A program made the position numbers and the translations under genes. A DNA stretch of 64,000 nt from Geodermatophilus aquaeductus (GTDB lineage Bacteria > Actinomycetota > Actinomycetes > Mycobacteriales > Geodermatophilaceae), in NCBI RefSeq assembly GCF_900182545.1, contig NZ_FXTJ01000016.1:1-64000 (forward strand). The letters run 5' to 3'. How positions within the stretch are numbered: position 1 is the stretch's first letter; each line of letters starts with the position of its first letter. Positions 19,561 to 29,009 of this stretch are shown piece after piece. Below the pieces are notes generated by a model. It made no database searches and was not told the origin of the DNA. It saw nothing but the letters and a program-made list of their open reading frames with translations.

Positions 19561-20991
19561 CTGCTGCCGCTGGCCGTCGTCACCCACCGACTGCGCGCCG
19601 CCGCCGGCGAGGACCGGCGACGGATGCGCTGGCTGCTGTGGGCCGGCGTCGTGGACGCCCTGGTCGTGCTGGGCGCGGTGCTCTTCCCCAGCACCACCCT
19701 GAGCCTGGACCTGAGCGTGGCGGTCGGGCTGACCGGGCTGGCCGTGACCCTCGGCCTGTTGCGGCCGCGGGCGGTGGACATCGACCGGCTGCTCGGCGGC
19801 ACGCTGGTGTACGGCGGCCTCGCCGTCGGCGTGGTGCTGCTCGACCTCGCCGTCCTCGCCGCTCTCGGTGCCCTGCTCGGGACCGCCGTCGGCGAGCGCG
19901 ACGCCACCCTGGTCAGCGTCCTGCTCGTCGCGGTCGTCTACGTCCCGTTGCGCGCGGCGCTGTGGCGGCTGGTCCGCCGGTGGGTGCTCGGCGAGCGCGA
20001 GGACCCCTACCGCGTCGTGTCGGGACTCGCCGAGCGGCTCGAGCGCTCCGACGGCGCCGAGGAGCAGCTCATGGCGGTCGCGGCCGGCATCGCCGAGGCG
20101 TTCCGCGTCCCCTACGTCGGCGTCGAGGTCGACTCCGCCGACGGCGGCCGGCTGGTCGCCGGGCACGGCACCCGCCCCGGCACCGTGCAGTCCCTGCCGA
20201 TCGCCTACCGCGGCGAGGGAGTCGGCCGGCTGCTGCTCCCCCGCTCCGGCGTCCGCGCGCACCTGGTCACCCGCGACGAGCGGCTGCTCGCCGACGTCGT
20301 CCGGCAGGCCGCCGCGGCCGCCCGCGCCGGGTCGCTCGCCGCCCAGCTGCAGGCCAGCCGCGAGCAGCTCGTCACCGCCCGCGAGGAGGAGCGCCGCCGG
20401 CTGCGCCGCGACCTGCACGACGGCCTCGGCCCCTCGCTCGGCGCGGTGGTGCTGCGCATCGACACCGCCCGCAACCTGGCCGCGAGCCGCCCCGACGACG
20501 CCGACGCGCTGCTGCGCCAGGCCCGCGACGACGTCGCCGCCGCGCTGGCCGACGTCCGCCGGCTGGTGCACGACCTGCGCCCGCCCGCGCTCGACGACCT
20601 CGGGCTGGCCGGTGCGGTCCGCCAGCAGGCCGAGCGGCCGCTCGCGCCGGCGGTGCCGGTGACCGTCGAGGCCGAGGGGCTCGCCGACCTGCCCGCGGCC
20701 GTGGAGGTGGCGGCCTACCGGATCGCGTCGGAGGCGCTGGCCAACGCGGCGCGGCACGCGGCCGCCACGCGGGTGCGGGTGCGGCTGGCCCGCGACGCCG
20801 GCGGCGCGCTGGAGGCGACGGTGACCGACGACGGTGTGGGCATCGCGCCCGACCGGGCCGCCGGCGTGGGGCTGGTGTCGCTGCGCGAGCGGGCCGCCGA
20901 GCTCGGCGGACGGTGCACGGTCAGCTGTCCCGCCGGCGGTGGGACGCAGGTGCGGGCGGTGCTGCCCGTCGAGGGAGGAGGACCGGCGTGA
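19549..20991 (+). pseudogene. sensor histidine kinase lacking its N-terminal membrane domain
   Basis: 480 codons from GTG 19549. Four hydrophobic segments remain (about residues 1-12, 28-46, 53-72, 84-112), then a GAF-like region, RRDLHDGLGPSLGAVV with phospho-acceptor H290, and an ATPase domain with DDGVGI and GVGLVSLRERAAELGG. Kinases of this type usually have six to eight helices before residue 300 and are some 150-200 residues longer. The frame begins where the remnant membrane gene on the other strand is cut off, so both genes seem to have lost their divergent 5' ends. The catalytic part is intact, so a shortened kinase could still be made. GTGA overlap with the regulator. Confidence 0.65.
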
Positions 20992-21643
20992 CCGAGGACG
21001 AGGAGCCGCTGCGGATCGTCGTCGCCGACGACCACCCGGTGTACCGGGACGGGCTGGCGCTGCTGCTCGGCTCGGTGCCGGGCCTGGAGGTGGTCGGCAC
21101 CGCGGCCGACGGCGCCGCGGCGGTCGAGGTGGTCCGCGAGCACCTGCCCGACGTCGTCGTCATGGACGTGCAGATGCCGGTGCTCGACGGCATCGAGGCG
21201 ACCCGGCGGATCGCCGCCGAGGCGCCGTCGGTGGGGGTGGTCGTGCTGACCATGAGCGAGGACGACGGCACCGTGTTCGCCGCCGTCCGCGCCGGCGCCC
21301 GCGGCTACCTGCTCAAGGGCGCCGACCAGGAGGAGGTGGTCCGGGCGATCACCACGGTGGCCTCGGGCGGGGGGTGTTCGGTGCCGCGCTGGCCCGGCGG
21401 ATCGCGGAGTTCTTCACCGTGGGCCCCGCCGGCCCGGAGACGGCGTTCCCGCAGCTGACCGCCCGCGAGCGGGAGGTGCTCGACCTGGTGGCGGCCGGGC
21501 GGTCCAACGCGCAGATCGCCGCGGTGCTGTACCTGTCGCCGAAGACGGTGCGCAACGTGGTGTCCAACGTGCTGACCAAGCTGCAGGTCACCGACCGCGC
21601 GCAGGCGATCGTGCGGGCGCGGGAGGCCGGTCTGGGCCGCTGA
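20988..21643 (+). pseudogene. NarL-type response regulator with a frameshift
   Basis: The receiver domain reads well from GTG 20988 (IVVADDHPVYRDGLALLL, VVVMDVQMPVLDGIEATRR, YLLKGADQEEVV). After TVASGG the frame goes into unrelated Arg/Ser residues, while another frame carries on as VFGAALARRIAEFF and a LuxR-type helix-turn-helix (LTAREREVLDLVAAGRSNAQ). One missing G in the G6 run at 21369-21374 restores a standard ~218-aa regulator. If real, the product has no DNA-binding domain. It follows its kinase with a four-base overlap. Confidence 0.8.
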
Positions 21644-21683
21644 GACGGGGAATCCGGCCGCCGCCCGGCTCGTTCCCCCTGGC

Positions 21684-22103
21684 ATGACGACGTCCGCTTC
21701 CCAGCCGAAGGTGACCAAGAGCGACGCGGAGTGGCGCGCCCAGCTGTCCCCGCAGGAGTACGCGGTGCTGCGCCAGGCCGGCACCGAGCGGCCGTGGACC
21801 GGTGAGTACGTCGACACGAAGACCGTCGGCGTCTACACCTGCCGGGCCTGCGGCGCCGAGCTGTTCCGCTCGGAGACCAAGTTCGACTCGCACTGCGGCT
21901 GGCCGTCCTTCTACGAGCCGTCCGCGGAGGACAACGTGGTGCTCCGCGAGGACCGCAGCCTCGGCATGCTGCGCGTCGAGGTCCTCTGCGGCACCTGCCA
22001 CAGCCACCTCGGCCACGTCTTCGAGGACGCCCCGCAGACCCCGACCGGCGACCGCTACTGCATCAACTCGGTGAGCATCCGGCTGCAGCCCGCCGAGGGC
22101 TGA
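21684..22103 (+). CDS. msrB: peptide-methionine (R)-S-oxide reductase
   Basis: 139 aa. All MsrB features are present: zinc cysteines C53/C56 (CRAC) and C102/C105 (CGTC), the HCGWPSFY loop at 70-77 and the catalytic C126 in RYCINS. The enzyme reduces the R-form of methionine sulfoxide in proteins, using thioredoxin. The start ATG 21684 follows the frameshifted regulator by 40 bases. A hairpin follows and separates it from the second homologue. Confidence 0.96.
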   Translation: MTTSASQPKVTKSDAEWRAQLSPQEYAVLRQAGTERPWTGEYVDTKTVGVYTCRACGAELFRSETKFDSHCGWPSFYEPSAEDNVVLREDRSLGMLRVEVLCGTCHSHLGHVFEDAPQTPTGDRYCINSVSIRLQPAEG

Positions 22104-22123
22104 CCCGGCCCGGCTCGCCCCGG

Positions 22124-22153
22124 ACGGCCTCCCCGGTTCCCCGGGGAGGCCGT
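22124..22153 (+). terminator. hairpin between the two msrB-like genes
   Basis: A 13-bp perfect stem, ACGGCCTCCCCGG with CCGGGGAGGCCGT, with a TTCC loop, 20 bases after the msrB stop and seven before the next start. Confidence 0.75.
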
Positions 22154-22159
22154 TCTACG

Positions 22160-22585
22160 GTGACCGCCGTGCAGCCCGACGAGGACGACGAGCCGGCGGT
22201 CGTCCGGACCGACGACGAGTGGCGCGCCCAGCTGTCCGCACGCGAATTCGCCGTGCTGCGGCGCGGCGGCACCGAGCGGCCGTGGTCGGGCCGCTACGTC
22301 GACACCAAGGCGGCGGGCGCCTACCTCTGCCGCGGCTGCGGCCAGGAGGTGTTCCGCGCCCGCACCAAGTTCGAGTCGGCGACGGGCTGGGCGTCGTTCT
22401 ACGCGCCGAGCAGCGCCGCCCACGTGCAGCTGCGCCCGGACGCGTCCGGCCGGTTCCCGCGCATCGCGGTGCGCTGCTCGGCCTGCCACGGGCACCTCGG
22501 GCACGTCTACGGCGACGCGCCGCAGACGCCCACGGGCGACCGCTACAGCATCAACTCCGCCGCCGTCCGCTTCGTGCCGAGCTGA
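22160..22585 (+). CDS. MsrB-like protein without the catalytic cysteine
   Basis: 141 aa, aligned end to end with the preceding MsrB (TERPWSGRYVDTK, then TPTGDRYSINSA). The zinc site is kept: C57/C60 (CRGC) and C106/C109 (CSAC). The catalytic Cys is replaced by Ser at 130 (RYSINS against RYCINS), and HCGWPSFY has become ATGWASFY, losing the active-site His. Methionine sulfoxide reduction by the known Cys mechanism should not work. It may bind oxidised Met, regulate, or be an early pseudogene, although the frame is intact. GTG 22160 or 22169 could be the start. Confidence 0.9.
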   Translation: MTAVQPDEDDEPAVVRTDDEWRAQLSAREFAVLRRGGTERPWSGRYVDTKAAGAYLCRGCGQEVFRARTKFESATGWASFYAPSSAAHVQLRPDASGRFPRIAVRCSACHGHLGHVYGDAPQTPTGDRYSINSAAVRFVPS

Positions 22586-22600
22586 ACCTCAGGCCCTGTC

Positions 22601-23320
22601 TCAGGCGAGGTCGCGCACCAGCTCGGCGACCGGCTTGCGGACGCCGGTGTAGAACGGCACCTCCTCGCGCACGTGCCGGCGGGCGCGGCTGGCCCGCAGG
22701 TCGCGCATGAGGTCGACGATGCGGTGCAGCTCGTCGGCCTCGAAGGCGAGCATCCACTCGTAGTCGCCGAGGCCGAACGAGGCCACCGTGTTGGCCCGCA
22801 CGTCGGGGTAGGGCCGGGCCTGCATGCCGTGCTCCTTGAGCATGTCCCGCCGCTCCTCGTCGGGCAGCAGGTACCACTCGTAGGACCGCACGAACGGGTA
22901 GACGCAGACGTAGCGCCGCGGCTCCTCCTCGGCGAGGAACGCCGGGACGTGGCTGCGGTTGAACTCCGCCGGGCGGTGCAGCGCCATCTGCGACCAGACC
23001 GGGTCCAGCGAGCGGCCGAGCTGGGTGCGGCGCAGCCGGGTGTAGGCCTCCTGCAGCGCCTCGGGGGTCTCGGCGTGCCACCAGACCATCACGTCGGCGT
23101 CGGCCCGCAGCGCCGCGACGTCGTAGGTCCCGCGGACGACGACGCCCTTGCCGGCGAGCTCCTCGAACAGGCCCGTGACCTCGTCGGCGGCCGCGGTGCG
23201 CTGGTCGTCGGCCAGCGGCCGGGCGAGCCGGAACACCGACCACATCGTGTAGCGGATGAGGGAGTTGAGCTCGTTCGCCCGCTTGCCGACGCTGCGCTGT
23301 TCGGTGTTCTGCTCGCTCAT
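22601..23320 (-). CDS. hemQ: coproheme decarboxylase (HemQ/ChdC)
   Basis: 239 aa, chlorite-dismutase fold. It carries [12 protein letters not shown] (Y141, the likely reactive Tyr) and MLKEHG (H164, the likely proximal haem ligand). It performs the last step of the coproporphyrin-dependent haem pathway, decarboxylating two propionates of iron-coproporphyrin to give haem b. It shares the strand with hemE and hemY, separated by one DUF4126 gene. ATG 23320 fits the usual N-terminus ([16 protein letters not shown]). Confidence 0.95.
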   Translation of the reverse strand: MSEQNTEQRSVGKRANELNSLIRYTMWSVFRLARPLADDQRTAAADEVTGLFEELAGKGVVVRGTYDVAALRADADVMVWWHAETPEALQEAYTRLRRTQLGRSLDPVWSQMALHRPAEFNRSHVPAFLAEEEPRRYVCVYPFVRSYEWYLLPDEERRDMLKEHGMQARPYPDVRANTVASFGLGDYEWMLAFEADELHRIVDLMRDLRASRARRHVREEVPFYTGVRKPVAELVRDLA

Positions 23321-23369
23321 GCGCCCATTGTCCCGCGCTCTCCCGGCGGGGTGCGGTGGGATCCCGGTC

Positions 23370-24326
23370 TCAGGAGCGGACGACCGACAGCGGCACCCGC
23401 CGGGTCCGGCGGCCGGGCAGGCAGGCAGCGGCGGCCAGGGCGATCGCGACGGCGTCCTCGGCGAGCGCGGCCTGCCAGTCGGGCACCCGCGCCCCGGCCC
23501 AGCGCCGCCACGCCAGGCCGCCGAAGGACCCGCCGAGCGCGCCGAGCAGCCCCGCGGTGACCGGCGCGGCGCCGTTGGCCCCCTGCCGGGCCGCGAGCCG
23601 GCCGGCGGCGCCCGCCCCACCGAGCAGCCGGACGGGCAGCGACTCGGCACTCGTGCGCGCCGGGACCCCCGGCTGCTTGTCGGCCACCAGCTCCCCCGCG
23701 ACGGCGGCCAGCGCGCCCAGCCGGGAGGCGCCGCGGGACCGGGGGTCGGCGAGCACCGGCCCGGCGACGGCCAGGGAGCTGCGGCCGCCGGTGGCCAGGC
23801 CCAGCACGGCCGAGCGCAGCACGAGCCCCGGCGCGGCGGGAGTGCGCAGGTCCCGCTGCTCCCGCGCCACCGGCACCGCCGACAGCACGCCCTGCACCGC
23901 GGCGCCGTAGGCGAGGTGCGGGACGGCGTCGGCCGCCCAGTCCGCGGCACTCCACGTGCGCGGGTCGCTGACGCCCAGCCCGGCCACCGGCAGGTCGGTG
24001 CCGGCCATCGCCGCGGCACCTGTGACGACGGCGCCCACCGGCGCGGGGAACCGGACCCCGGCCGCCCGCGCCGCGCTGGCGAGCACGCCGATCCCCAGCC
24101 CGGTGCCGATCCCGCTGAGCGCCCCGAGCGCCGTCCGCCGGTGCTCCCGCACCGCGCCGCGACCCGGCACCCGCGTCCCGGCTGCCGCCGCCAGCGCGTC
24201 GACCACCCGCCCGGGGGTCTCGCTCGGCGCGCGGCCGCGCCACAGCACGTCGAGGTGGGTCACGGCGTTCAGCGCGGTCGTGCCGGCGGCGCCGGCCACC
24301 AGTCCGCGGGCGAGGGTCCCGATCAC
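23370..24326 (-). CDS. DUF4126-like protein between hemY and hemQ
   Basis: 318 aa, rich in Ala and Gly with several weakly hydrophobic helices. The part near residues 200-250 ([25 protein letters not shown]) resembles DUF4126. The N-terminal half ([24 protein letters not shown]) looks like another membrane-associated domain. No catalytic motif is visible. It lies 57 bases after hemY and 49 before hemQ on the same strand, so a role in haem synthesis or just co-transcription is possible. GTG 24326 is preceded by GGTGAGG; an in-frame TTG at 24362 is an alternative. Confidence 0.7.
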   Translation of the reverse strand: MIGTLARGLVAGAAGTTALNAVTHLDVLWRGRAPSETPGRVVDALAAAAGTRVPGRGAVREHRRTALGALSGIGTGLGIGVLASAARAAGVRFPAPVGAVVTGAAAMAGTDLPVAGLGVSDPRTWSAADWAADAVPHLAYGAAVQGVLSAVPVAREQRDLRTPAAPGLVLRSAVLGLATGGRSSLAVAGPVLADPRSRGASRLGALAAVAGELVADKQPGVPARTSAESLPVRLLGGAGAAGRLAARQGANGAAPVTAGLLGALGGSFGGLAWRRWAGARVPDWQAALAEDAVAIALAAAACLPGRRTRRVPLSVVRS

Positions 24327-24383
24327 GGCCTCACCCTGCGGGGACACCGGCGGGTGCGGCAACCGCAGGTCAGGTCAGCGCGG

Positions 24384-25751
24384 TCAGGTCAGCGCCTCGA
24401 CCGCACGCCGGGCGCCGCGGATGCAGGCCGGCACGCCGACGCCGTCGTAGGCCGCCCCGGCCACAGCCAGCCCCGGCACCGCGGCGACGGCGTCGCGGAT
24501 CGCGACCACCCGCTGCGGGTGGCCGACCAGGTACTGCGGCAGGCCGCCGCCCCAGCGCACCAGGTGGGCCTCCCGCGGTTCCGGGCGCTCGAGGCCGAGG
24601 AGGTCGGCGACGTCGGCGACCACCGCGGCGGTCAGGTCGTCGTCGTCGCGCTGCAGCTGTGACTCGTCGCCGTAGCGCCCCACCGACGCGCGCACCCGCA
24701 GGAGGCCGTCGCCGGACAGGTGCGGCCACTTCGACGACGACACCGTCACGCCCTTGACCAGCCGCCCGGTCACCGGCGGGACCAGCAGCCCCGATCCGGC
24801 GTCGACCGGCTGGGCGGGGAAGGCCATCGCGACGACGGCCATCGAGGCGTACGGGATGCCGCGCAGCGGCTCGACGGCGTCCGGCGCCACCCCCGCCAGC
24901 AGCCGCGCGGACTTCCCGGCCGGCGCGGTGACGACGACGGCATCGGCCGCCAGCACCTCGGGCGCGGCCGTGGGCCCCACCGCGACCTCGAGCCGCCCGC
25001 CCGCCCGGCGGATCGCGTGCGCCGGCGTGCGCAGCCGCACCTGCGCGCCGGACGCCGCGACCAGCGCCTCCGGCAGCGAACCCAGGCCGCCGTCGACGGT
25101 CACGAACACCGGTCCGTCGACGTCGCCGCGGCTGCGCGCCCCGGCGTCCCGGGCGGCGAGCGCGGCGGCGAGCACCGAGTCGGCGCGGGCGAGCTGGGCG
25201 GCCAGCGCCGGCATGGTCGCGGCCAGCGAGAGGTCGTCGGGGCGGCCGGCGTAGACGCCGCCGAGCAGCGGCTCCACCAGCCGGTCGACCACCTCGTCGC
25301 CGAGCCGCGCCCGCAGCAGTGCGCCCACCGAGACGTCGCCGTCGAGGCGCAGCGGCGGCAGGTCGGCCTCGGCCCGCACCCGCGCGACGCCGTCGGAGGT
25401 GAGCACGCCGGCCAGCCCGTCGGCCGACGTCGGCACGCCCTGGACCGTCCCCGGCGGCAGCGGGTGGCGGCCGTCGGGCAGCACGATCGCCGCCTGCGTC
25501 GTCCGCGGCGCCACCAGCCGGTCGCCCAGGCCGAGCTCCTCGACCAGCTCCACCGCCTCGGGCACGCGGGCCAGGACCGCCTCGGGGCCGGTGTCGTACC
25601 AGGTGCCGGCGAGGTCGACCCGGTCGATCTTGCCGCCGATCCGCCCGCCGGCCTCCACGACGACGACCTCGTCGCCCGGCCGCTCCCGGGACCACGCGAA
25701 GGCGGCGGTCAGCCCGGCGATCCCCGCGCCGACGACGACCAGGCGGCTCAT
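24384..25751 (-). CDS. hemY: coproporphyrinogen III oxidase (HemY/CgoX)
   Basis: 455 aa. N-terminal FAD motif [16 protein letters not shown], then [11 protein letters not shown], then [13 protein letters not shown] and a C-terminal [13 protein letters not shown], all typical of the HemY flavoenzyme. In actinobacteria it oxidises coproporphyrinogen III to coproporphyrin III. ATG 25751 overlaps the hemE stop by four bases, so it is translated with hemE. The ferrochelatase gene needed between HemY and HemQ is not in the window. Confidence 0.93.
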   Translation of the reverse strand: MSRLVVVGAGIAGLTAAFAWSRERPGDEVVVVEAGGRIGGKIDRVDLAGTWYDTGPEAVLARVPEAVELVEELGLGDRLVAPRTTQAAIVLPDGRHPLPPGTVQGVPTSADGLAGVLTSDGVARVRAEADLPPLRLDGDVSVGALLRARLGDEVVDRLVEPLLGGVYAGRPDDLSLAATMPALAAQLARADSVLAAALAARDAGARSRGDVDGPVFVTVDGGLGSLPEALVAASGAQVRLRTPAHAIRRAGGRLEVAVGPTAAPEVLAADAVVVTAPAGKSARLLAGVAPDAVEPLRGIPYASMAVVAMAFPAQPVDAGSGLLVPPVTGRLVKGVTVSSSKWPHLSGDGLLRVRASVGRYGDESQLQRDDDDLTAAVVADVADLLGLERPEPREAHLVRWGGGLPQYLVGHPQRVVAIRDAVAAVPGLAVAGAAYDGVGVPACIRGARRAVEALT

Positions 25752-26803
25752 CGCGCCGACAGCTCGTGCACCAGCTCCACGACGTGCGTGAGCACACCCG
25801 GGTCGGTCTCGGGCAGCACGCCGTGCCCCAGGTTGAACACGTGCCCCCGGGCGGCGCGGCCCTGCTCGACGACGCGGCGGACCTCGCGGTCGACGGTGTC
25901 CCGGTCGGCCAGCAGGACGGCGGGGTCGAGATTGCCCTGCAGCGACCGCTGCGGCCCCACCCGCCGGGCGGCCTCGTCCAGCGGCACCCGCCAGTCGACG
26001 CCCACGACGTCGGCCCCGGCGTCGCCGATCAGCGCGAGCAGCTCGCCGGTGCCGACGCCGAAGTGCACGCGCGGCACGTCGCGGTCGCCGAGCCCGTCGA
26101 AGACCGCGCGCGAGTGCGGCAGCACCCGGGTGCCGTAGTCGACGGCCGACAGCACGCCGGCCCAGGAGTCGAACAGCTGCACCGCCGAGGCGCCGTTGTC
26201 GATCTGCACGCGCAGGAAGGTGGCCGCCGAGACCGCCAGGCGGGTCAGCAGGCGGGTCCAGGCCTCCGGCTCGGCGTACATGAAGGCCTTGGTTCGGGCG
26301 TGCTCCTTCGACGGGCCGCCCTCGATCAGGTAGGTGGCGAGGGTGAACGGCGCCCCGGCGAAGCCGATGAGCGGCGTCGGCCCGAGCTCGGCGACCAGCC
26401 GGCGCACCGCCGTCGCGAGGAAGTCCAGCCGGTCGGGCTCGAGGTCGGGCAGCGCGTCGACGTCGGCGACCGTGCGCACGGGGTCGGCGACCACCGGGCC
26501 GACCCCCGGCTTGATCTCGATGTCGACCCCGGCCACGACCAGCGGCAGGACGATGTCGGAGAAGAGGATCGCGGCGTCCACGCCGTGGCGGCGGACCGGC
26601 TGCAGGGTGATCTCGGTGACCAGGTCGGGGTCCTGGCATGCCTCGAGCATCGCGGTCCCGGCGCGCAGCGCCCGGTACTCGGGCAGCGACCGCCCGGCCT
26701 GCCGCATGAACCACACCGGCGTCCGCGTCACCGGCAGGCCCCGCGCTGCCCGCACGAGGTCCGAGTCGGCGGGGGACGGCGGAACGGCAGGTGCGGTGCT
26801 CAC
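25748..26803 (-). CDS. hemE: uroporphyrinogen decarboxylase
   Basis: 351 aa, the family's usual size. [16 protein letters not shown] is the diagnostic N-terminal motif with the catalytic Arg residues; [17 protein letters not shown] and [10 protein letters not shown] are further conserved blocks. It removes four carboxyl groups from uroporphyrinogen III to give coproporphyrinogen III. GTG 26803 has GGGAGGA ten bases upstream and gives the expected N-terminus; earlier in-frame codons do not. First gene of the haem cluster, divergent from the DUF3000 gene. Confidence 0.97.
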   Translation of the reverse strand: MSTAPAVPPSPADSDLVRAARGLPVTRTPVWFMRQAGRSLPEYRALRAGTAMLEACQDPDLVTEITLQPVRRHGVDAAILFSDIVLPLVVAGVDIEIKPGVGPVVADPVRTVADVDALPDLEPDRLDFLATAVRRLVAELGPTPLIGFAGAPFTLATYLIEGGPSKEHARTKAFMYAEPEAWTRLLTRLAVSAATFLRVQIDNGASAVQLFDSWAGVLSAVDYGTRVLPHSRAVFDGLGDRDVPRVHFGVGTGELLALIGDAGADVVGVDWRVPLDEAARRVGPQRSLQGNLDPAVLLADRDTVDREVRRVVEQGRAARGHVFNLGHGVLPETDPGVLTHVVELVHELSAR

Positions 26804-26867
26804 GACGGCCGATCCTCCCAGACCCCTGAGCAGCGGCGCGTCCGAGACAGACCGGGCCCGGGGCACC

Positions 26868-26873
26868 TACCCT
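26868..26873 (+). promoter_or_regulatory. -10 element of the DUF3000 gene (leaderless)
   Basis: TACCCT ending six bases before GTG 26880. No ribosome binding site lies in the gap. Confidence 0.6.
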
Positions 26874-26879
26874 GCGAGC

Positions 26880-27524
26880 GTGGAGCCACGCAGCCTGGCC
26901 GGACCCCGGGACGGGGCCGGTGCGCGCGCGGGCTCCGGCGGCCCCGGTGACGACCGGCCGGCCGACTTCGTCGCGGCCCTGGCGTCCCTCGCCGCGGTCC
27001 GGGCCCGCCCCGAGATCGTCCTCGAGGAGATCCCCGCACCGCAACGCCTGGCGCCGTTCGCGCACGCGCTCGCCGCGCACGTGACCGAGGGCGAGGGCGA
27101 CGACGAGGTCGAGCTCGCCGTCGCCCGGTTCATCGTCCTGCACGACCCCGCCGGCCACGAGGCCTGGGACGGCACCACCCGCTGCGTGGGGTACCTGTCG
27201 GCCAGCACCGACGAGCACATGGTCGACGACGCGATGTTCTCCGAGGTCGCGTGGAGCTGGCTGACCGACGCCCTCGGCGAGTGCGGCGCCGCCTGGCACG
27301 CGCTCGGCGGCACCGTCACCCGCACCGCCTCCACCCGCTTCGGCGACCTCGCCGGTCCCGAGCACTCCGTCGACGTCGAGCTCCGCGCGTCGTGGACCGC
27401 CGAGGACACCGCGCTCGGCCGCCACCTCGACGCCTGGCTCGAGGTCCTCGCCAACGCCGCCGGTCTGCCGCCGCCCGGGGTCGCCCTCCTCGGCCCGGCC
27501 GGCACCGCACCCGAGCCGTCCTGA
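26880..27524 (+). CDS. DUF3000 family protein
   Basis: 214 aa. LEEIPAPQRLAPFAHALAAH and DDAMFSEVAWSWLTDAL, with a C-terminal EHSVDVELRASWT, match DUF3000, a soluble actinobacterial family of unknown function. It is conserved next to RNase D and hemE in actinomycetes, as here. GTG 26880 has a -10 hexamer six bases upstream and no Shine-Dalgarno, so it is probably leaderless. Confidence 0.88.
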   Translation: MEPRSLAGPRDGAGARAGSGGPGDDRPADFVAALASLAAVRARPEIVLEEIPAPQRLAPFAHALAAHVTEGEGDDEVELAVARFIVLHDPAGHEAWDGTTRCVGYLSASTDEHMVDDAMFSEVAWSWLTDALGECGAAWHALGGTVTRTASTRFGDLAGPEHSVDVELRASWTAEDTALGRHLDAWLEVLANAAGLPPPGVALLGPAGTAPEPS

Positions 27525-27560
27525 CTCCTCCCCCTCGCCGGGCGCACGCGCCGCGGTCTC

Positions 27561-27566
27561 TACGAT
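27561..27566 (+). promoter_or_regulatory. -10 element of the RNase D gene
   Basis: TACGAT between the DUF3000 stop and the RNase D start; it would give a leader of about 50 bases. Confidence 0.4.
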
Positions 27567-27624
27567 CGGGAGGACAGCCGGGCGGCGCACGCGCGGACGG
27601 GACGGGCGAGAAGGTGGACGGCAA

Positions 27625-28878
27625 CTGAGCACCGAGCCCCTGCCCGCCGACGCCCAGGACGACGACCGCGAGCCGGACGCCCCCGCAGCGGTTCCCCTGC
27701 TGGCCCCGCGCGACGGCCTGCCGCCGGTCGTCGACACCCCCGAGGCCCTCGCCGGCTACGCCGACGCCCTGCGCGCGGGGACCGGTCCGGTCGCCGTCGA
27801 CGCCGAGCGCGCCTCCGGCTACCGCTACGGCCAGCGTGCCTACCTCGTGCAGCTGCGCCGCGCCGGCGCGGGCACGGGGCTGGTCGACCCCATCCCGCTG
27901 GGCGACCTGTCCGTCGTGCAGTCCGCGATCGCCGACGCCGAGTGGGTGCTGCACGCGGCCAGCCAGGACCTGCCCTGCCTCGCCGAGATCGGCATGGTGC
28001 CCGCGCGGATCTTCGACACCGAGCTGGCCGCGCGCCTGGCCGGGCTGCCGCGGGTGGGCCTGGCCGCCGTCGTCGAGTCGCTGCTCGGGTACTCGCTGGT
28101 CAAGGGCCACTCGGCCGCCGACTGGAGCACCCGGCCGCTGCCCGAGGAGTGGCTGGTCTACGCCGCCCTCGACGTCGAGGTGCTCGTCGACCTGCGGGAC
28201 GCGCTCTCTGCCCTCCTCGACGAGCAGGGCAAGACCGAGTGGGCGCGCCAGGAGTTCGCCGCGGTCCTCGCCGCCGGCACGCCGCCGCCCCGGCAGGACC
28301 CGTGGCGGCGCACCTCCGGCGTGCACGGGCTGCGCAACCGGCGCCAGCTCGGGATGCTGCGCTCGCTGTGGGAGGCGCGCGACGACCTCGCCCGCCGGCG
28401 CGACATCGCCCCCGGCCGGGTGCTGCCCGACGCGGCGATGGTGGCCGCCGTCCAGGCCGATCCGCAGACCGAGGCCGCGCTGCTGGAGCTGCCGGTGTTC
28501 CGCGGCCGTGCCAACCGGCGGCTGGTGGGCACCTGGTTCGGCGCACTGGCCCGCGGCCGGGCGCTGCCGGAGTCGGAGCTGCCGCCGCACAGCCGCCCGG
28601 GCGACGGGCCGCCGCCGGTCAACCGCTGGTCCGACCGCGACCCCGCCGCGGCCGCCCGCCTGCAGGCCGCCCGCAAGGGGCTGGCCGCGCTGTCGGAGCA
28701 GCACGACGTCCCGGTGGAGAACCTGCTCTCTCCCGACCTGGTCCGCCGGCTGATGTGGACCCCGCCCGAGCCGCGCGACGCCGAGACCGTCGCCGGTGTC
28801 CTGCGGGCCGGTGGCGCGCGCGAGTGGCAGGTCGAGCTGACCCGCGACCTGCTCGCCGAGGCGCTCACCCGCGCCTGA
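27625..28878 (+). CDS. rnd: ribonuclease D (DEDDy exonuclease + HRDC), CTG start
   Basis: 417 aa. The DEDD exonuclease domain spans about residues 45-225: VAVDAERASGYRYGQ (first Asp and Glu), LHAASQDLPCLAEIG, and VYAALDVEVLVDL at the end. An HRDC domain follows (about 250-400). It trims 3' ends of structured RNA such as tRNA precursors. There is no ATG, GTG or TTG in frame before GTG 27847, which would remove the catalytic Asp and Glu. CTG 27625 is the only sensible start: AAGGTGG lies six bases upstream, and CTG-AGC-ACC mirrors the GTG-AGC-ACC starts of other genes here. Codon 1 would still insert Met. Confidence 0.88.
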   Translation: MSTEPLPADAQDDDREPDAPAAVPLLAPRDGLPPVVDTPEALAGYADALRAGTGPVAVDAERASGYRYGQRAYLVQLRRAGAGTGLVDPIPLGDLSVVQSAIADAEWVLHAASQDLPCLAEIGMVPARIFDTELAARLAGLPRVGLAAVVESLLGYSLVKGHSAADWSTRPLPEEWLVYAALDVEVLVDLRDALSALLDEQGKTEWARQEFAAVLAAGTPPPRQDPWRRTSGVHGLRNRRQLGMLRSLWEARDDLARRRDIAPGRVLPDAAMVAAVQADPQTEAALLELPVFRGRANRRLVGTWFGALARGRALPESELPPHSRPGDGPPPVNRWSDRDPAAAARLQAARKGLAALSEQHDVPVENLLSPDLVRRLMWTPPEPRDAETVAGVLRAGGAREWQVELTRDLLAEALTRA

Positions 28879-28893
28879 GCACCTCCCCGACGC

Positions 28894-28935
28894 ACGAGGG
28901 GGCGGCCCCGGCCTGAGCCGGGACCGCCCCCTCGT
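28894..28935. terminator. terminator after RNase D
   Basis: A 19-bp stem with one mismatch, ACGAGGGGGCGG... with ...CCGCCCCCTCGT, and a four-base loop, 15 bases after the stop. Confidence 0.85.
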
Positions 28936-28953
28936 TGGTGAGTGACCGGGTGG

Positions 28954-29004
28954 CCCCTCTGCAGGGTCCCGCCGCGAGCGTGCGAGCGGTGGGGTGCAGA
29001 GGGG
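28954..29004. repeat. palindromic intergenic element, copy 1
   Basis: Outer arms CCCCTCTGCA (28954-28963) and TGCAGAGGGG (28995-29004) pair perfectly. The core between them, GGGTCCCGCCGCGAGC...GCGAGCGGTGGGG, is nearly the same as in the copy at 45826, where the arms differ. Both copies lie at the meeting point of convergent genes. Confidence 0.75.
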
Positions 29005-29009
29005 TCCTT

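Noticed and set aside
19400-19700. Insertion sequence or prophage end at the junction of the truncated genes
   Set aside because: No transposase, terminal inverted repeats or target duplication is visible; the junction looks like a simple deletion or assembly artefact.
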